The translations under genes were made by a program, and so were the position numbers. A stretch of DNA of 64,000 bases from UBA9160 sp035489755. GTDB lineage: Bacteria; Myxococcota_A; UBA9160. The notes under the pieces are model-generated. The model was given only the letters and a program-made list of their open reading frames with translations. It did no database searches and was not told the DNA's origin. Where the stretch lies: assembly GCA_035489755.1 (NCBI GenBank), contig DATGZK010000021.1, forward strand, positions 62,001-126,000. Reading direction: 5' to 3'. This document shows positions 42,927 through 52,651 of this stretch, piece after piece; the stretch's first letter is position 1, and each line of letters starts with the position of its first letter.

Positions 42927-43592
42927 CTAGTACACCAGCTGGATGGGGCTCAGGACTTTCTCCTCAAGCCAGGTCACAAGATCGCGTAGCGCCTCCGGTC
43001 GGATTTCATGACCCATCTCGTACTCGCGGTAGGTGAGGCCCACGCCGCGCGTCGCCAAAAGGTCGCGGCTCTCCCGGGCGCGGGCCACGTCGATCATCTC
43101 GTCCGCGGTGCCATGCTGCACCAGCACGGGCAAACCGGCGTGTTCGGGCAGCGCAGGAATGGAATCGGAGAGAGGCTTTGGCAACCACGCAGAGAGCGCC
43201 GCGAGTCCCGCGAATCGGCCCGGTTCGCGAAGCACGAGGTCATAGGCCATGACGCCCCCTTGGCTGAAGCCAAGAACCGCAACCTTGCGGCGCTCGACGG
43301 GATAAAGCTTGAGGGCTTCGTCGACGAATCCCCGCAGCGCCGCCGCACCCTTGCGGAACTCGCCCAGATCGAGGCCTCGCTCACCCAGCGGGAACCAGCC
43401 ATAGCCGCGCAAACCGGGGCCGATCTCGAAGGAAAACGGTCCCTGAGGACACAGCACGAGCGCTTCGCCCCCGTGGAGGTAAGGAGCGAGCCCAAGCAGA
43501 TCGTGCGCGCTCGCACCCCAGCCGTGGAGCGCAAGGATGGTGGGAAAGGGCCCTTCGCCCGCGGGAAAGTGTACGGTGTGAAGCAGTTCCAT
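42927..43592 (-). CDS. Carboxylesterase/phospholipase-like alpha/beta hydrolase
   Basis: 221 residues of the acyl-protein-thioesterase/YpfH-like group. TILALHGWGASAHDLL gives the oxyanion loop, S110 in VLGFSQGGVMAYDL is the nucleophile, the acid lies near VQHGTADEMIDV and the histidine in YEMGHEIRPE. It likely cleaves small esters or lysophospholipids. It is divergent from leuC with 81 bases between. Confidence 0.88.
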   Translation of the reverse strand: MELLHTVHFPAGEGPFPTILALHGWGASAHDLLGLAPYLHGGEALVLCPQGPFSFEIGPGLRGYGWFPLGERGLDLGEFRKGAAALRGFVDEALKLYPVERRKVAVLGFSQGGVMAYDLVLREPGRFAGLAALSAWLPKPLSDSIPALPEHAGLPVLVQHGTADEMIDVARARESRDLLATRGVGLTYREYEMGHEIRPEALRDLVTWLEEKVLSPIQLVY

Positions 43593-43673
43593 GGCTGCAG
43601 AATAGGCCGCGGTGCGGAGCGCCGCCTGCCCGTGCTACATCGTTTGACCTCGAACCTCCGCAAGTGAGGCCGC

Positions 43674-45098
43674 ATGGCCCCGACCGCCGGCACCCCCTCG
43701 GGTCGAACCCTTTTCGACAAGGTCTGGGACGCGCACAGCGTGCGCGAACTCCCAAACGGTCAGACGCAGCTCTTTATCGGGCTGCATCTGATCCATGAAG
43801 TCACGAGTCCCCAGGCCTTCGCGATGCTGCATGACATGGGGCTTCCCGTGCGCTTCCCGGGCCGCACGTTCGCGACCGTGGACCACATCATTCCCACCGA
43901 CTCCCAGCTGCGACCGCTCTCCGACTCGATCGCCGAGGCCATGATGAGCGAGCTCGAGCGCAACTGCCGGACGCACGGCATTCGATTCTTCGACCCGGCA
44001 AGCGGTCATCAGGGCATCGTCCATGTCATCGGTCCGGAGCTTGGCCTGACTCAGCCCGGCATGACGATCGCTTGCGGGGACAGTCACACTTCTACGCACG
44101 GCGCCTTCGGGGCGGTGGCTTTCGGCATCGGCACGAGCCAGGTTCGCGACGTGCTCGCCACGCAGTGCCTCACGATGAGCCGCCCGCGGGTGCGCCGCAT
44201 CGAAGTCGCAGGAAAACTTGCGCCGGGGGTCTACGCCAAAGACGTCATCCTCTCGATCATCCGTCATCTTGGCGTCCAGGGAGGCGTCGGGTTCGCGTAC
44301 GAGTACGCGGGCTCCGTCTTCGAGGCAATGACCCTCGAGGAGCGGATGACGGTTTGCAACATGTCGATCGAGGGGGGCGCGCGCTGCGGCTACGTGAATC
44401 CCGACGAGACAACCTTCGCGTATCTGCACGGGCGCGAGTTCGCACCGAAGGGCGAGGCTTGGAATCGCGCTCTTGCGTGGTGGCGCACGATGGCTTCTGA
44501 ACCCGGAGCGCACTACGCCGACCGCGTCTCGCTGGACGGCGCCGGGATGGGGCCGACGGTCACCTGGGGGATCAATCCCGGCCAAAGCGTGGGGGTCGAC
44601 GAACGCCTTCCCATGCTGCGGGAGCTCCCCGACGAGGAGCGCGCGGCCGTAGAGGAAGCGCTCCTCTACATGGATCTGCGTCCGGGCCAGCCGATCCTTG
44701 GCACGAAGATCGATGTCGCATTCATCGGCTCGTGCACCAACGGCCGGATTTCGGACTTGCGGGAGGCGGCACGCGTCGCGCGCCGGGGTCGCGTGAATCC
44801 GGGCGTGCGGGCCCTCGTCGTTCCCGGATCGCACGCCGTGGCGCGTCAGGCCGAGGCCGAAGGCCTCGACGAGATCTTCCGTGCCGCGGGCTTCCAGTGG
44901 CGGGAGCCCGGCTGCTCGATGTGCCTTGCCATGAACCCGGACAAGCTGATCGGGCGTGAGATGTGCGCGTCGTCGAGCAACCGCAACTTTAAGGGTCGAC
45001 AGGGTTCACCGACCGGCCGAACCCTCCTCATGTCACCCGCCATGGTCGCTGCGGCTGCACTCCACGGACGGGTCGTCGATGCCCGGGAGCTTCTGTAG
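43674..45098 (+). CDS. leuC: 3-isopropylmalate dehydratase large subunit
   Basis: 474 residues, aconitase-family 4Fe-4S enzyme that isomerises isopropylmalate in leucine synthesis. ATVDHIIPTDSQ, IACGDSHTSTHGAFGAVAFGIGTSQ, EGGARCGYVNPDETTF, FIGSCTNGRISDLREA and the cluster pair CSMCLAMNPDKL are all intact. Paired with leuD directly downstream with no gap between stop and start. Confidence 0.97.
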   Translation: MAPTAGTPSGRTLFDKVWDAHSVRELPNGQTQLFIGLHLIHEVTSPQAFAMLHDMGLPVRFPGRTFATVDHIIPTDSQLRPLSDSIAEAMMSELERNCRTHGIRFFDPASGHQGIVHVIGPELGLTQPGMTIACGDSHTSTHGAFGAVAFGIGTSQVRDVLATQCLTMSRPRVRRIEVAGKLAPGVYAKDVILSIIRHLGVQGGVGFAYEYAGSVFEAMTLEERMTVCNMSIEGGARCGYVNPDETTFAYLHGREFAPKGEAWNRALAWWRTMASEPGAHYADRVSLDGAGMGPTVTWGINPGQSVGVDERLPMLRELPDEERAAVEEALLYMDLRPGQPILGTKIDVAFIGSCTNGRISDLREAARVARRGRVNPGVRALVVPGSHAVARQAEAEGLDEIFRAAGFQWREPGCSMCLAMNPDKLIGREMCASSSNRNFKGRQGSPTGRTLLMSPAMVAAAALHGRVVDARELL

Positions 45099-45728
45099 AT
45101 GTCGAACGCGGCTGCGGTGGAGCGCGTGGTGGGACGCGCCTGCGTGTTGCGCGGGGACGACATCGACACCGATCGCATCATCCCCGCGCGCTACCTGCGT
45201 GCCATCACGTTCGAGGGTCTCGGGGAGCACGCCTTCGAGGACGACCGCAAGCAAGCGAAGGGCGATCATCCCCTCGACCAGGAACGCTTTGCGGGCTCCT
45301 CCATCTTGATCGTGGGGTACAACTTCGGCTGCGGCTCCTCGCGCGAGCACGCCCCCCAAGCGCTGCGGCGCTGGGGCTTCCGTGCATTTGTCGGCGGCTC
45401 GTTCGGAGAGATCTTCTTCGGCAACTGCGGCGCCAACGGCCTGCCGTGCGCCGCCGTCTCCCCAGAAGATCTTGCGCGGCTCATGGATTTGGTCGAGCTC
45501 GATCCGCAGCAGGAGATCGTGCTCGACATCGAAGCGCGCACCTTGACCTCGCGCGCCGGCACCATGCGAGTTGCGATCCCCGAGGGCGCGCGCCACCAGC
45601 TCCTCGAGGGCACTTGGAACGCCACCGCGGTGCTCCTTGACGCGGGTCCCGCGATTGAGGCCGCGGCGGCGCGGCTGCCCTACGTGGCTGGCTTTGCCGC
45701 TCCGCCGACGCATCTCCCGCGGTCTTAG
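45099..45728 (+). CDS. leuD: 3-isopropylmalate dehydratase small subunit
   Basis: 209 residues, the swivelling small subunit. VLRGDDIDTDRIIPARYL, LIVGYNFGCGSSREHAPQALR and FGEIFFGNCGANGLPCA are the family blocks; the GSSREHAP loop binds substrate carboxylate. It begins on the base after the leuC stop and completes the LeuCD pair; no leuB or leuA is in the window. Confidence 0.97.
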   Translation: MSNAAAVERVVGRACVLRGDDIDTDRIIPARYLRAITFEGLGEHAFEDDRKQAKGDHPLDQERFAGSSILIVGYNFGCGSSREHAPQALRRWGFRAFVGGSFGEIFFGNCGANGLPCAAVSPEDLARLMDLVELDPQQEIVLDIEARTLTSRAGTMRVAIPEGARHQLLEGTWNATAVLLDAGPAIEAAAARLPYVAGFAAPPTHLPRS

Positions 45729-45743
45729 GCCGAGGAGGCAAAC

Positions 45744-45761
45744 GCTCGCCGGGAGGCGAGC
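45744..45761. terminator. Short hairpin between convergent leuD and enoyl-CoA hydratase genes
   Basis: GCTCGCC at 45744-45750 and GGCGAGC at 45755-45761 with a four-base loop form a seven-pair stem, touching the stop of the convergent gene. It could end both transcripts, but there is no clear T tract, so the call is weak. Confidence 0.35.
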
Positions 45762-46537
45762 TACTCCCCCTTGAAGCTCGGCGCACGCTTCTCGAGAAAA
45801 GCGTCCATTCCTTCCGCGCGGTCCGCGGTGCTGAACACAAAGCCGAACGCCGACTGTTCGAGCGCGTGGGCCACCCGGATATCGGCGTCTTGGCCGCCCT
45901 CCAGGATGCGCTTGGCGAGCGCCACCGCGCGGGGTCCCTTGCGCGCGATCGCCTCACCCACGCGCAGCGCCGCGTTCAGCAGCTCCTCTGGCGCAAAGAC
46001 TCGATTCACAAGGCCGATGCGCTGCGCGGTCTCCGCGTCGATCGGCTCACCTGTCGTGACGAGCTCCTTCGCCCAGGCAACTCCCACCCGACGAGGCAGC
46101 CGGCTCGTGCCACCAAAGCCCGGGACCAGTCCGAGGCCCACCTCGGGCTGACCAAAGCGCGCCCGCGCCGAGGCGTAGATCCAATCGCAAGCGCACGCGA
46201 GCTCGCAGCCACCCCCCAAGGCGAACCCGTTCACGGCCGCGATGGTCGGAAAAGGAAGCGCCTCGAGGGCCGCGAGAGCGCGATGGCCGAGCTCGCTGAA
46301 GGCCAGCGCAGCCTGCGGGTCCATGCTCCGCATCTGTGCGATGTCCGCACCCGCCGCGAACGCCCGACCTTCACCCGTCAGCACCACAGCGCGCAGGTCT
46401 TGAGAGGCCGCCATGCCGTGGGCGTGACCCAGGAGACACTCGAGTGTGGCCCGATCCAAGGCGTTTAGTACCTCCGGCCGGGCGAGCGTCAGGAGTGCGA
46501 CCTGCCCTCGCCGCTCAAAACGGACCGGCTCGCTCAT
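45761..46537 (-). CDS. Enoyl-CoA hydratase/isomerase family protein
   Basis: 258 residues, crotonase fold. The two catalytic-region blocks are AAGADIAQMRSMDPQAALAF and VNGFALGGGCELACACDWIYA with FGQPEVGLGLVPGFGG, whose glutamates are those of hydratases rather than isomerases. C-terminal FLEKRAPSFKG is classical. It likely hydrates enoyl-CoA in fatty-acid degradation. It starts 10 bases after the lipoprotein stop, so it is read with that gene. Confidence 0.93.
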   Translation of the reverse strand: MSEPVRFERRGQVALLTLARPEVLNALDRATLECLLGHAHGMAASQDLRAVVLTGEGRAFAAGADIAQMRSMDPQAALAFSELGHRALAALEALPFPTIAAVNGFALGGGCELACACDWIYASARARFGQPEVGLGLVPGFGGTSRLPRRVGVAWAKELVTTGEPIDAETAQRIGLVNRVFAPEELLNAALRVGEAIARKGPRAVALAKRILEGGQDADIRVAHALEQSAFGFVFSTADRAEGMDAFLEKRAPSFKGE

Positions 46538-46547
46538 GACGGCTACC

Positions 46548-49181
46548 TCACGGCAAGGGGTTCATGATCTTCGGCACCCCGGTGAGTGCGCTCTGAAGAA
46601 ACGCGACACGCAGCTGGATCGATTCGGCGGCAGACTGGGCGCAGTAGTGACCTTCGCTCTGATTGGTGGCAGAGAGAACGATGCAGCCCGGCGTGGCTGG
46701 GACCCCGGGCACTCCGGTGGGAACATACTGAACGAAGGCAGCGGTCGTCTGAGCGTCGATGTTGCCCTGGATCGGGCCCGCTGCGGCCGCAAGGATTGCA
46801 ACCGGCTGCGCAGCCGGCTCAAGCTGAGGAATCGGACCCAGGAACCACGCGAGCGACTCCGTCGCGTGATTGGGCACGAGCGAGTCGTGCACCCCCTCCA
46901 CCAACAGAACGCTCGCCTTGCGCGTCGTGCCTGCGACGTTGAGCGGATGCCGGTACAGGAACTCCGCATGGTTGTGGCTGTCCTGCACATCGAAGAGGGT
47001 CTGAAAGATCGACAGGCCGACCCACAAGTCGGTAGGCGTAGCCTTTGGCGCAAGAAGCGAAGGAAGCGTCTGCAGGACGAGCGCTGCCTGTTGATGGATC
47101 GTGGCCTCGACAAGGCGCGCCCCGCCCGCAATCAGTGCGGCCGCTTTGATCTCCGGCACGTAGGGCAAGAGTCCCGGGCCGAAGTTCGCACCCTCGCTGA
47201 TGCCCACATAGGTGAGCGGCTGCGAGAGATCGAGATCCGGAACGCCATCCGCGGTGGGCTGGCCGCTCGGACTCGTTGCCCCCGCGACGTCGAGTGCGCC
47301 GAGACTCTGGATGAACTTCACGAACGCGATCTGCTCAGCGTGCGTCTCCGCCCACGCGTCCGGCACCCGGTGATTCGCGAGGAGTCCCTCGACCGTGAAG
47401 CCGAGCTGCGCAAGGACACGTTCCTCGCTTGTCCCGGTCGGCGCCACCTCGCGGTTCAAGATGTCGGTGAAGGCGATCGCCGCGAAGCCGGCGGCCGAGA
47501 GATAGCTCCGCGCGCTCGCAATCACCTCGTCTTGGTTCCCCGGATTGCCGTGCTGGTACATCACGACAGGGACGGGGCGGGCGGGTGTAGTGCGAGGGAG
47601 GGTGAGGGTAAAGGGGACGGGACGCGTGCGCTGGCGCAGGGGACGACCACTTGCGTCGCGCACAAAGTTCGGGCCTGGCGCCGCGGCGGTGCCGGAGCGG
47701 TAGTCCGGCGCTTCGAAGGTCCCGCGGACAATGGCCGCGGTCGGACTCCCGTGAACCGGATCGTTCTCCACGCTCGTGATGGCAAGCGCGGGGGGCGGCT
47801 CCGCATCCACGTCCGCGCGCACGGCAAGGAGGTCATTGGGAATCGTGCTCGTCGTGCGGACGGAGAAACGCAACACGAGGGCCACGTCGTCGCGGGGGAT
47901 CGGCGGGACGGCCTGGCTGCTCACCACCGAGAGGACGTCGTCGACAAGAGCGCGGACCCGCGTCACCTGCGCGGGTTCGCCGGGCACGGGCGGGGCGAGA
48001 CAGGCAGCCATGAAGGCGGACGGCTCGAAAGGCCGGGCCGCATTCACGCCCGCGCGCTGGGTGATGACGAGCCCGTAGCGCCCACCCGGGGTGAGCGGAA
48101 TCGATGGAAAAAAAAGCAGGGACGTTGAGGCGACGCCCGGCCCTGTCACGTCCTCCCGCAGCTCGGCCCGGAAGGGGACACGCTTCCCTCGCGTCGGACT
48201 CGAGGGCGTCAAATCGAAAAGGCCCACGCTGGCCAGCGGGTCCAGGGATTCCTCCGGTGTCTGCGGAAGGGTCGCGGGATCGGCTGCGTCCGAGAGCTCG
48301 ACCACGATGGGCCCGATCGGGCTAAACCCGTCGAGCGGTGCGGTGTCTGCGATGAGGGCGCGCCACGTACTCTGAAGCTCTGCCTCCCGGGCGGGGACGG
48401 AGAGCGAAAGACGCAGGCCCGTCGGGCTCGTGCTGTCGGGGATCGTCCAAAAGTCGTCGGGAAAGGGCGCGGTCGCGCCGAGATCGCTGCGGTTGTATCG
48501 CACGCTCGCCGGGGGACCCGCAGTCGCGGTCCGGAAGGCGACGAACTCCGTGCCGCTCGGCCCGAACCAAAGGAGCGTACAGCTCGCGCCGCCGGGCATC
48601 TGGCCCACTGGGTTCACGACGAGCTCCGAAGGCCCGATGAACGAGACCAGGGTGGCGTGCAGCTCGGGGCGCTTCCCGGCCGCGCTGCAGGCGAGCTGGA
48701 AACTCTCGAGCGAGGCGGGAGGTACAGCGCTCGCGAAATCGAGCCGGAGCCAGGCGGTCCGGGAGACGTCGCTCGCGCCGCTCGCGGGCGCGCTCGAAAG
48801 AAGCGGCGGTGCTGCCGTCGGTACGGTAAAGCGCCGGCTGTCGGCGAAGGTGACCCGATTTCCGCCGCGCAGGAATTGCGCATGCGCGACGATCAGGTGA
48901 GCGGCGCCGGCGGTGACCGCGAGGTCCCCTGCTGCCCCGCTAGAGGTGCGCGCGAATTCCTCTGCGGCGGGTGCACCGTCCAGCGAAACCTCGAGCGATC
49001 CCTCGATGAAGTCGGGCGCGAGAAGCACGGGGACGTGCGTCACCGCGCCCGCAGAAAAGGAGAGGGGTCCAATCACAACAGCCGCATCGGGGCGACTGCA
49101 CCCCGCCCCGAGGAACAGACTGAGGGCAAGGACCGCAGCGGCAGCCGTCCGACGTCGCGCCCAGGTGTCGCTCGCGCGCAT
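46548..49181 (-). CDS. Large secreted lipoprotein with alpha/beta-hydrolase domain
   Basis: 877 residues. Signal peptide ends in a lipobox LFLGAGC, giving a lipid-anchored envelope protein. The N-terminal half (about 30-450) is beta-rich and carries Ig-like adhesion or binding repeats (SSAPASGASDVSRTAWLRLDFASAV). The C-terminal half is a lipase-like alpha/beta hydrolase: VVMYQHGNPGNQDEV, nucleophile elbow VGISEGANFGPG, GVHDSLVPNHATES (acid) and NQSEGHYCAQ (histidine). It resembles polymer or lipid hydrolases with a binding module. ATG 49181 is preceded by GAGGTGGGG; longer starts were rejected. The enoyl-CoA hydratase follows. Confidence 0.85.
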   Translation of the reverse strand: MRASDTWARRRTAAAAVLALSLFLGAGCSRPDAAVVIGPLSFSAGAVTHVPVLLAPDFIEGSLEVSLDGAPAAEEFARTSSGAAGDLAVTAGAAHLIVAHAQFLRGGNRVTFADSRRFTVPTAAPPLLSSAPASGASDVSRTAWLRLDFASAVPPASLESFQLACSAAGKRPELHATLVSFIGPSELVVNPVGQMPGGASCTLLWFGPSGTEFVAFRTATAGPPASVRYNRSDLGATAPFPDDFWTIPDSTSPTGLRLSLSVPAREAELQSTWRALIADTAPLDGFSPIGPIVVELSDAADPATLPQTPEESLDPLASVGLFDLTPSSPTRGKRVPFRAELREDVTGPGVASTSLLFFPSIPLTPGGRYGLVITQRAGVNAARPFEPSAFMAACLAPPVPGEPAQVTRVRALVDDVLSVVSSQAVPPIPRDDVALVLRFSVRTTSTIPNDLLAVRADVDAEPPPALAITSVENDPVHGSPTAAIVRGTFEAPDYRSGTAAAPGPNFVRDASGRPLRQRTRPVPFTLTLPRTTPARPVPVVMYQHGNPGNQDEVIASARSYLSAAGFAAIAFTDILNREVAPTGTSEERVLAQLGFTVEGLLANHRVPDAWAETHAEQIAFVKFIQSLGALDVAGATSPSGQPTADGVPDLDLSQPLTYVGISEGANFGPGLLPYVPEIKAAALIAGGARLVEATIHQQAALVLQTLPSLLAPKATPTDLWVGLSIFQTLFDVQDSHNHAEFLYRHPLNVAGTTRKASVLLVEGVHDSLVPNHATESLAWFLGPIPQLEPAAQPVAILAAAAGPIQGNIDAQTTAAFVQYVPTGVPGVPATPGCIVLSATNQSEGHYCAQSAAESIQLRVAFLQSALTGVPKIMNPLP

Positions 49182-49358
49182 CCCCACCTCGTTGCAACCC
49201 CGCGCTAGATCCGGGCTGAGCCCAACGGAGCTCGAGTCGGTTTTGCGCGGTCCGAGGGCGCCACCGGTCACGGGCCGATCCAGAGAACCCGACATCGTAT
49301 CATACGGCGGCCCCGCGCCGTGATATCGTGAGGCTCCACACGCAGGGGACACGCCGCC

Positions 49359-50111
49359 GTGCAAGAAGATCAACCGCAGCGCGCAGGCAATCGCGGCGCT
49401 CTCGTCGCACGGCTCTCGGCGACCCTTGCGACCATCGGGCTTCTGGCAGCCGGCGCTGGACCCATTGCGGTTCATGCGGGCGTCGCGCCGCTTCAGGGCT
49501 TTTCGATCTTCCTGATCGGTTTGCTCCTCGGTTTGCTCGGCTTCCTGTTCGGAGCGATCGCCCTTGTCCGCACCCGGGGGTCCAAAGGCATCCAGCGATC
49601 CCGTGCCTGGATCGGGACGGGCCTTGGTCTCTTGCTGGTGATCGTGCTGCTGGTGGCGGCTTCTCCAGGGCGGGGGCTTCCCCGCATCAACGACATCACC
49701 ACCGATCCCGACGATCCGCCTCCCTTCGCGGCCGCAGCCCGTGAACCCGCAAACCAGGACCGCGACCTCAGCTACCCCGCAGCATTCGCTGCAGAGCAGC
49801 GCCGCGGGTATCCCGACCTCAAGCCCATTCTTCTTCCCCAACCTCCCGCCGAAGCCTTTGTGCGCGCGCAGCGCGCGGCCGGCCAACTCGGCTGGAAGAC
49901 CACCTACTCGGATCCTGGGGCCGGGGTGTTCGAGGCGCAGGAAGTCTCTCCGACGTTTCTCTTCGTGGACGACATCGTCGTGCGCGTGCGACCCGAGGGC
50001 GAAGGATCGCGGATTGACGTGCGCTCGAAGTCTCGAAACGGCCAGGGTGACCTCGGCATGAATGCGAAACGCATCCGCGCTTTTGCGCAGAGCGTCGCGG
50101 AAGGGAAGTAG
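49359..50111 (+). CDS. DUF1499-domain membrane protein
   Basis: 250 residues. Membrane segments at about 17-40, 47-68 and 85-102 precede a soluble DUF1499 domain (RINDITTDPDDPP, then WKTTYSDPGAGVFEAQEVSPTFLFVDDIVVRVRPEGEGSRIDVRSKSR split across it). The family's function is unknown. GTG start, divergent from the lipoprotein gene with 177 bases between and convergent with the acyl-CoA synthetase gene. Confidence 0.82.
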   Translation: MQEDQPQRAGNRGALVARLSATLATIGLLAAGAGPIAVHAGVAPLQGFSIFLIGLLLGLLGFLFGAIALVRTRGSKGIQRSRAWIGTGLGLLLVIVLLVAASPGRGLPRINDITTDPDDPPPFAAAAREPANQDRDLSYPAAFAAEQRRGYPDLKPILLPQPPAEAFVRAQRAAGQLGWKTTYSDPGAGVFEAQEVSPTFLFVDDIVVRVRPEGEGSRIDVRSKSRNGQGDLGMNAKRIRAFAQSVAEGK

Positions 50112-50121
50112 CGAAGGCGCT

Positions 50122-51756
50122 CTAGACGCCGAGCTCCCGCGTCGCCCGCTCTCTTGCCCAGCGGTAGTCGGCCTTGCCCGACGGGGATCGCACGATCTCG
50201 TCCACGAACACGAAGGTCCGGGGCAGCTTGTAGTGCGCGAGGTGCTCCCCCGCGGCTTGCCGGAGCTCGTCGGGTGAAGCGGTCGCACCCGTTCGGAGCC
50301 TCACGACTGCGGTCACCTGCTGGCCAAAGCGCTCGTGCGGCGTCCCGACCACCACTGCGTCATATACGCACGGGTGGTGTTTGAGCGCTTGCTCCACTTC
50401 CTCGGCAAAGACCTTCTCGCCTCCGGTGTTGATCGTGACCGAGTCGCGGCCGAGCAGGCGCATCGTGCCGTCCGCTTCGATCGTCGCTCGGTCGCCCGGC
50501 ACCACGTAGCGCTTGCTCCCGATCACGGGGAAGGTCTTGCGCGTTTTCTCTTCGTCCTTGTAGTAGCCGAGGGGAATCACACCTTCGCGCGCCAGCCAGC
50601 CGCGCTCGCCAGTCCCGGCTGCAAGAACGCCGGAGAGGTCTTCTCGCAACACCACGTTGCCGGCCGCCACCGCGAAATCGCCCGTGGTCGCCTTCCCCCC
50701 GCGCTGGGAAACCTGCGCCGCCTGTGCCCCGCTCTCGGAGGAGCCGAGGGCATCGAGAATGCGCAGCCCGGGCAAGCGCTCGAGGAAGTGCTGCTTCAGC
50801 GCAGCCGTCAAGATCGCCCCGCCGGAGGTGAGGAGCTTTAGCGACGAGAGGTCGTAGGACTTTCGCTCCAGCTGATCGAGCAGCGGACGACCGAAGGCGT
50901 CGCCGACGATGGTGAGCACATCCACGCGTTCGCGCTCGACGGTCGACCAGATGTCATCCGCGTCGAGGTGCCGCGGCTCCGCCTGGACGACGACCGTTCC
51001 ACCCACGTGCCAAAAGCTGAAAGTCGCCCAGTGGGCCGCGCCGTGCATAAACGGCGGCGCTGGCAAAACGCGCAGCGGCGGCTCCTTGGCACGCGCGACA
51101 ATTTCGTCCAAGGAGTAGCGGGGCTGCGGGCCTGCGAGGGCCGCCGCGTAAATATCCGCCTGTCGCCAAAGGACGCCCTTCGGCATTCCCGTCGTCCCGC
51201 CGGTGTAGAGGATGTAGAGATCGTCCGGCGAGAGGCTCCGCGGTGGCTCCGGAGTTGCGTTCGCAAGGGCTTGCTCGTAGTCCTGCGCGCCTTCGAGCAG
51301 CGCCTGCCCGGAATCGTCGGCGACCTGGAGGAAGAGCTCGAGCCTTGGGAGCTCGCGACGGATCTTGGCGAGGGTCGGCGCGAAGCGGGCATGGTAGATC
51401 ACGGCCCGCGCGTCGGCGTTCTCGAACAGGTAGCGCAACTCATCTTCCACGTAGCGGTAGTTGACGTTGAACGGCGCCGTGCGCGCCTTGAACGCGCCGA
51501 GCATGCCCTCGAGATACTCGTTGCCGTTGTAGAGGTAGAGGGCAACGTGATCTTGCCCCGACTCCCAGTTCCGAAGCCCGGCGCGCTCGCTGCGGCAGCC
51601 AAGCCCATCTGCTCGCAGCACGGAGGCCAGGCGGCGTGTGCGGTCTGCAACCTGCGCCCACGTGAAGCGACGCTCGCGAAAGACGAGAGCCTCGCGGTCC
51701 GGAATGGCCGCAGCGATCGCTTCGTGGATGACACCGAGGTTTAGCGGTTCACTCAT
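50122..51756 (-). CDS. Acyl-CoA synthetase (AMP-binding family)
   Basis: 544 residues, adenylate-forming enzyme that activates a carboxylic acid with ATP and CoA. The P-loop LYILYTGGTTGMPKGV, A5-type ILDALGSSESGAQA, the A7 acid in YVVPGDRATIEADG and the A8 hinge GRDSVTINTGGEKVFAEEVE are intact; the C-terminal lysine lies in RSPSGKADYRWA. The shape resembles FadD3/FadD-like synthetases for steroid or branched acids, so the substrate is uncertain. ATG 51756 preceded by GGGAGCC; upstream frame is not coding. Confidence 0.92.
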   Translation of the reverse strand: MSEPLNLGVIHEAIAAAIPDREALVFRERRFTWAQVADRTRRLASVLRADGLGCRSERAGLRNWESGQDHVALYLYNGNEYLEGMLGAFKARTAPFNVNYRYVEDELRYLFENADARAVIYHARFAPTLAKIRRELPRLELFLQVADDSGQALLEGAQDYEQALANATPEPPRSLSPDDLYILYTGGTTGMPKGVLWRQADIYAAALAGPQPRYSLDEIVARAKEPPLRVLPAPPFMHGAAHWATFSFWHVGGTVVVQAEPRHLDADDIWSTVERERVDVLTIVGDAFGRPLLDQLERKSYDLSSLKLLTSGGAILTAALKQHFLERLPGLRILDALGSSESGAQAAQVSQRGGKATTGDFAVAAGNVVLREDLSGVLAAGTGERGWLAREGVIPLGYYKDEEKTRKTFPVIGSKRYVVPGDRATIEADGTMRLLGRDSVTINTGGEKVFAEEVEQALKHHPCVYDAVVVGTPHERFGQQVTAVVRLRTGATASPDELRQAAGEHLAHYKLPRTFVFVDEIVRSPSGKADYRWARERATRELGV

Positions 51757-51824
51757 GGCTCCCGTTCCCCGTCGGACGGCGCTGGCGGCGGGAGCCTGCC
51801 CCGCCGCGAAGGCTGTTGCAAGCG

Positions 51825-52649
51825 CTAGCGTGCGGCCGTGCGCGAAGATCGCGGAAGGAGCGTTCCCAGCGCGAGAGCCGCCCACAGCGTGTCCGAAACG
51901 CGCATGGGTGTCGTGGCTGCGGGCCAGCCTCCGTCGGCTAACTGCGCCCGCAGGAGCGCCGGTACGAGCTCGTCCCCATCGAGCTTCGCACCCGGGAGTG
52001 CATGCGCATCGCACAGCGTGAAAATGCGCGCTGCGCGTACCGCGTCGAAGGCGCCAATGCGGAAGGCGCGCTCCAGTTCGCGGCCACACCACTGCAGCAC
52101 CGCGTCGGAGATCTCGTGGGGAACATTGGAAAAGAAGTGGGCGTAGCCGCAGATCGCGTACCACGACCCGCCCTGTACGAGCTCGGGGGACCAGTGGACT
52201 GCGAGAAAACCTCCCGCGGCACGAAGCGCTGCGGCGCTGCTCCGCGCTGTGCGGCCGAGGAACGCCCCGAGCATGGCCGTCAAGAACAAGGCATCCCGAG
52301 GCCCGACGGGCGGCCGCGCATTTTCCGCGGCAGGGGGCGCTCCGAAAAAAGGAGCGCGCCAGGAACCGTCCGAGTGTTGGCTTGTGTGCAAGGACTCCGC
52401 CACTTCCTTAGCAAGGCCACCGCGCAGGCATCCCGCATCGGCGAGCGCTTCAAGCACTTCGAGGGCGACGCAGACATCCCCGCTCGCCGCCGCCCAGATC
52501 GGAGCCAGCGCCTGCTCGAGGGCGGCCCTTGGCCGCTCGCCGAGAAGCACCTCGAGTCGCAGGAGTTCGGGCGCTGCATCCCGCGCCGCCAGGAACCGGC
52601 GCGCACCGGCGAGGGCATTTCTCGCGTCTTCCGCGGACAGCGTCTCCAT
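51825..52649 (-). CDS. Alpha/alpha-toroid (prenyltransferase/terpene-cyclase-repeat) protein
   Basis: 274 residues with weak internal repeats of the toroid type: SQHSDGSWRAPFFG and AQLADGGWPA, each ending in a QW-like element, spaced along a helix-rich protein. Such folds occur in squalene-hopene cyclases and prenyltransferases, but the catalytic DXDD/DDXX acid motif of cyclases is not seen, so no enzymatic function is assigned. It starts 2 bases downstream of the RlmI-like stop and is coupled to it. Confidence 0.6.
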   Translation of the reverse strand: METLSAEDARNALAGARRFLAARDAAPELLRLEVLLGERPRAALEQALAPIWAAASGDVCVALEVLEALADAGCLRGGLAKEVAESLHTSQHSDGSWRAPFFGAPPAAENARPPVGPRDALFLTAMLGAFLGRTARSSAAALRAAGGFLAVHWSPELVQGGSWYAICGYAHFFSNVPHEISDAVLQWCGRELERAFRIGAFDAVRAARIFTLCDAHALPGAKLDGDELVPALLRAQLADGGWPAATTPMRVSDTLWAALALGTLLPRSSRTAAR

Positions 52650-52651
52650 GC

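Noticed and set aside
49182..50288. Extension of the lipoprotein frame upstream of its signal peptide
   Set aside because: It crosses the opposite-strand DUF1499 gene and would bury the signal peptide and lipobox; the ATG at 49181 has a ribosome binding site.
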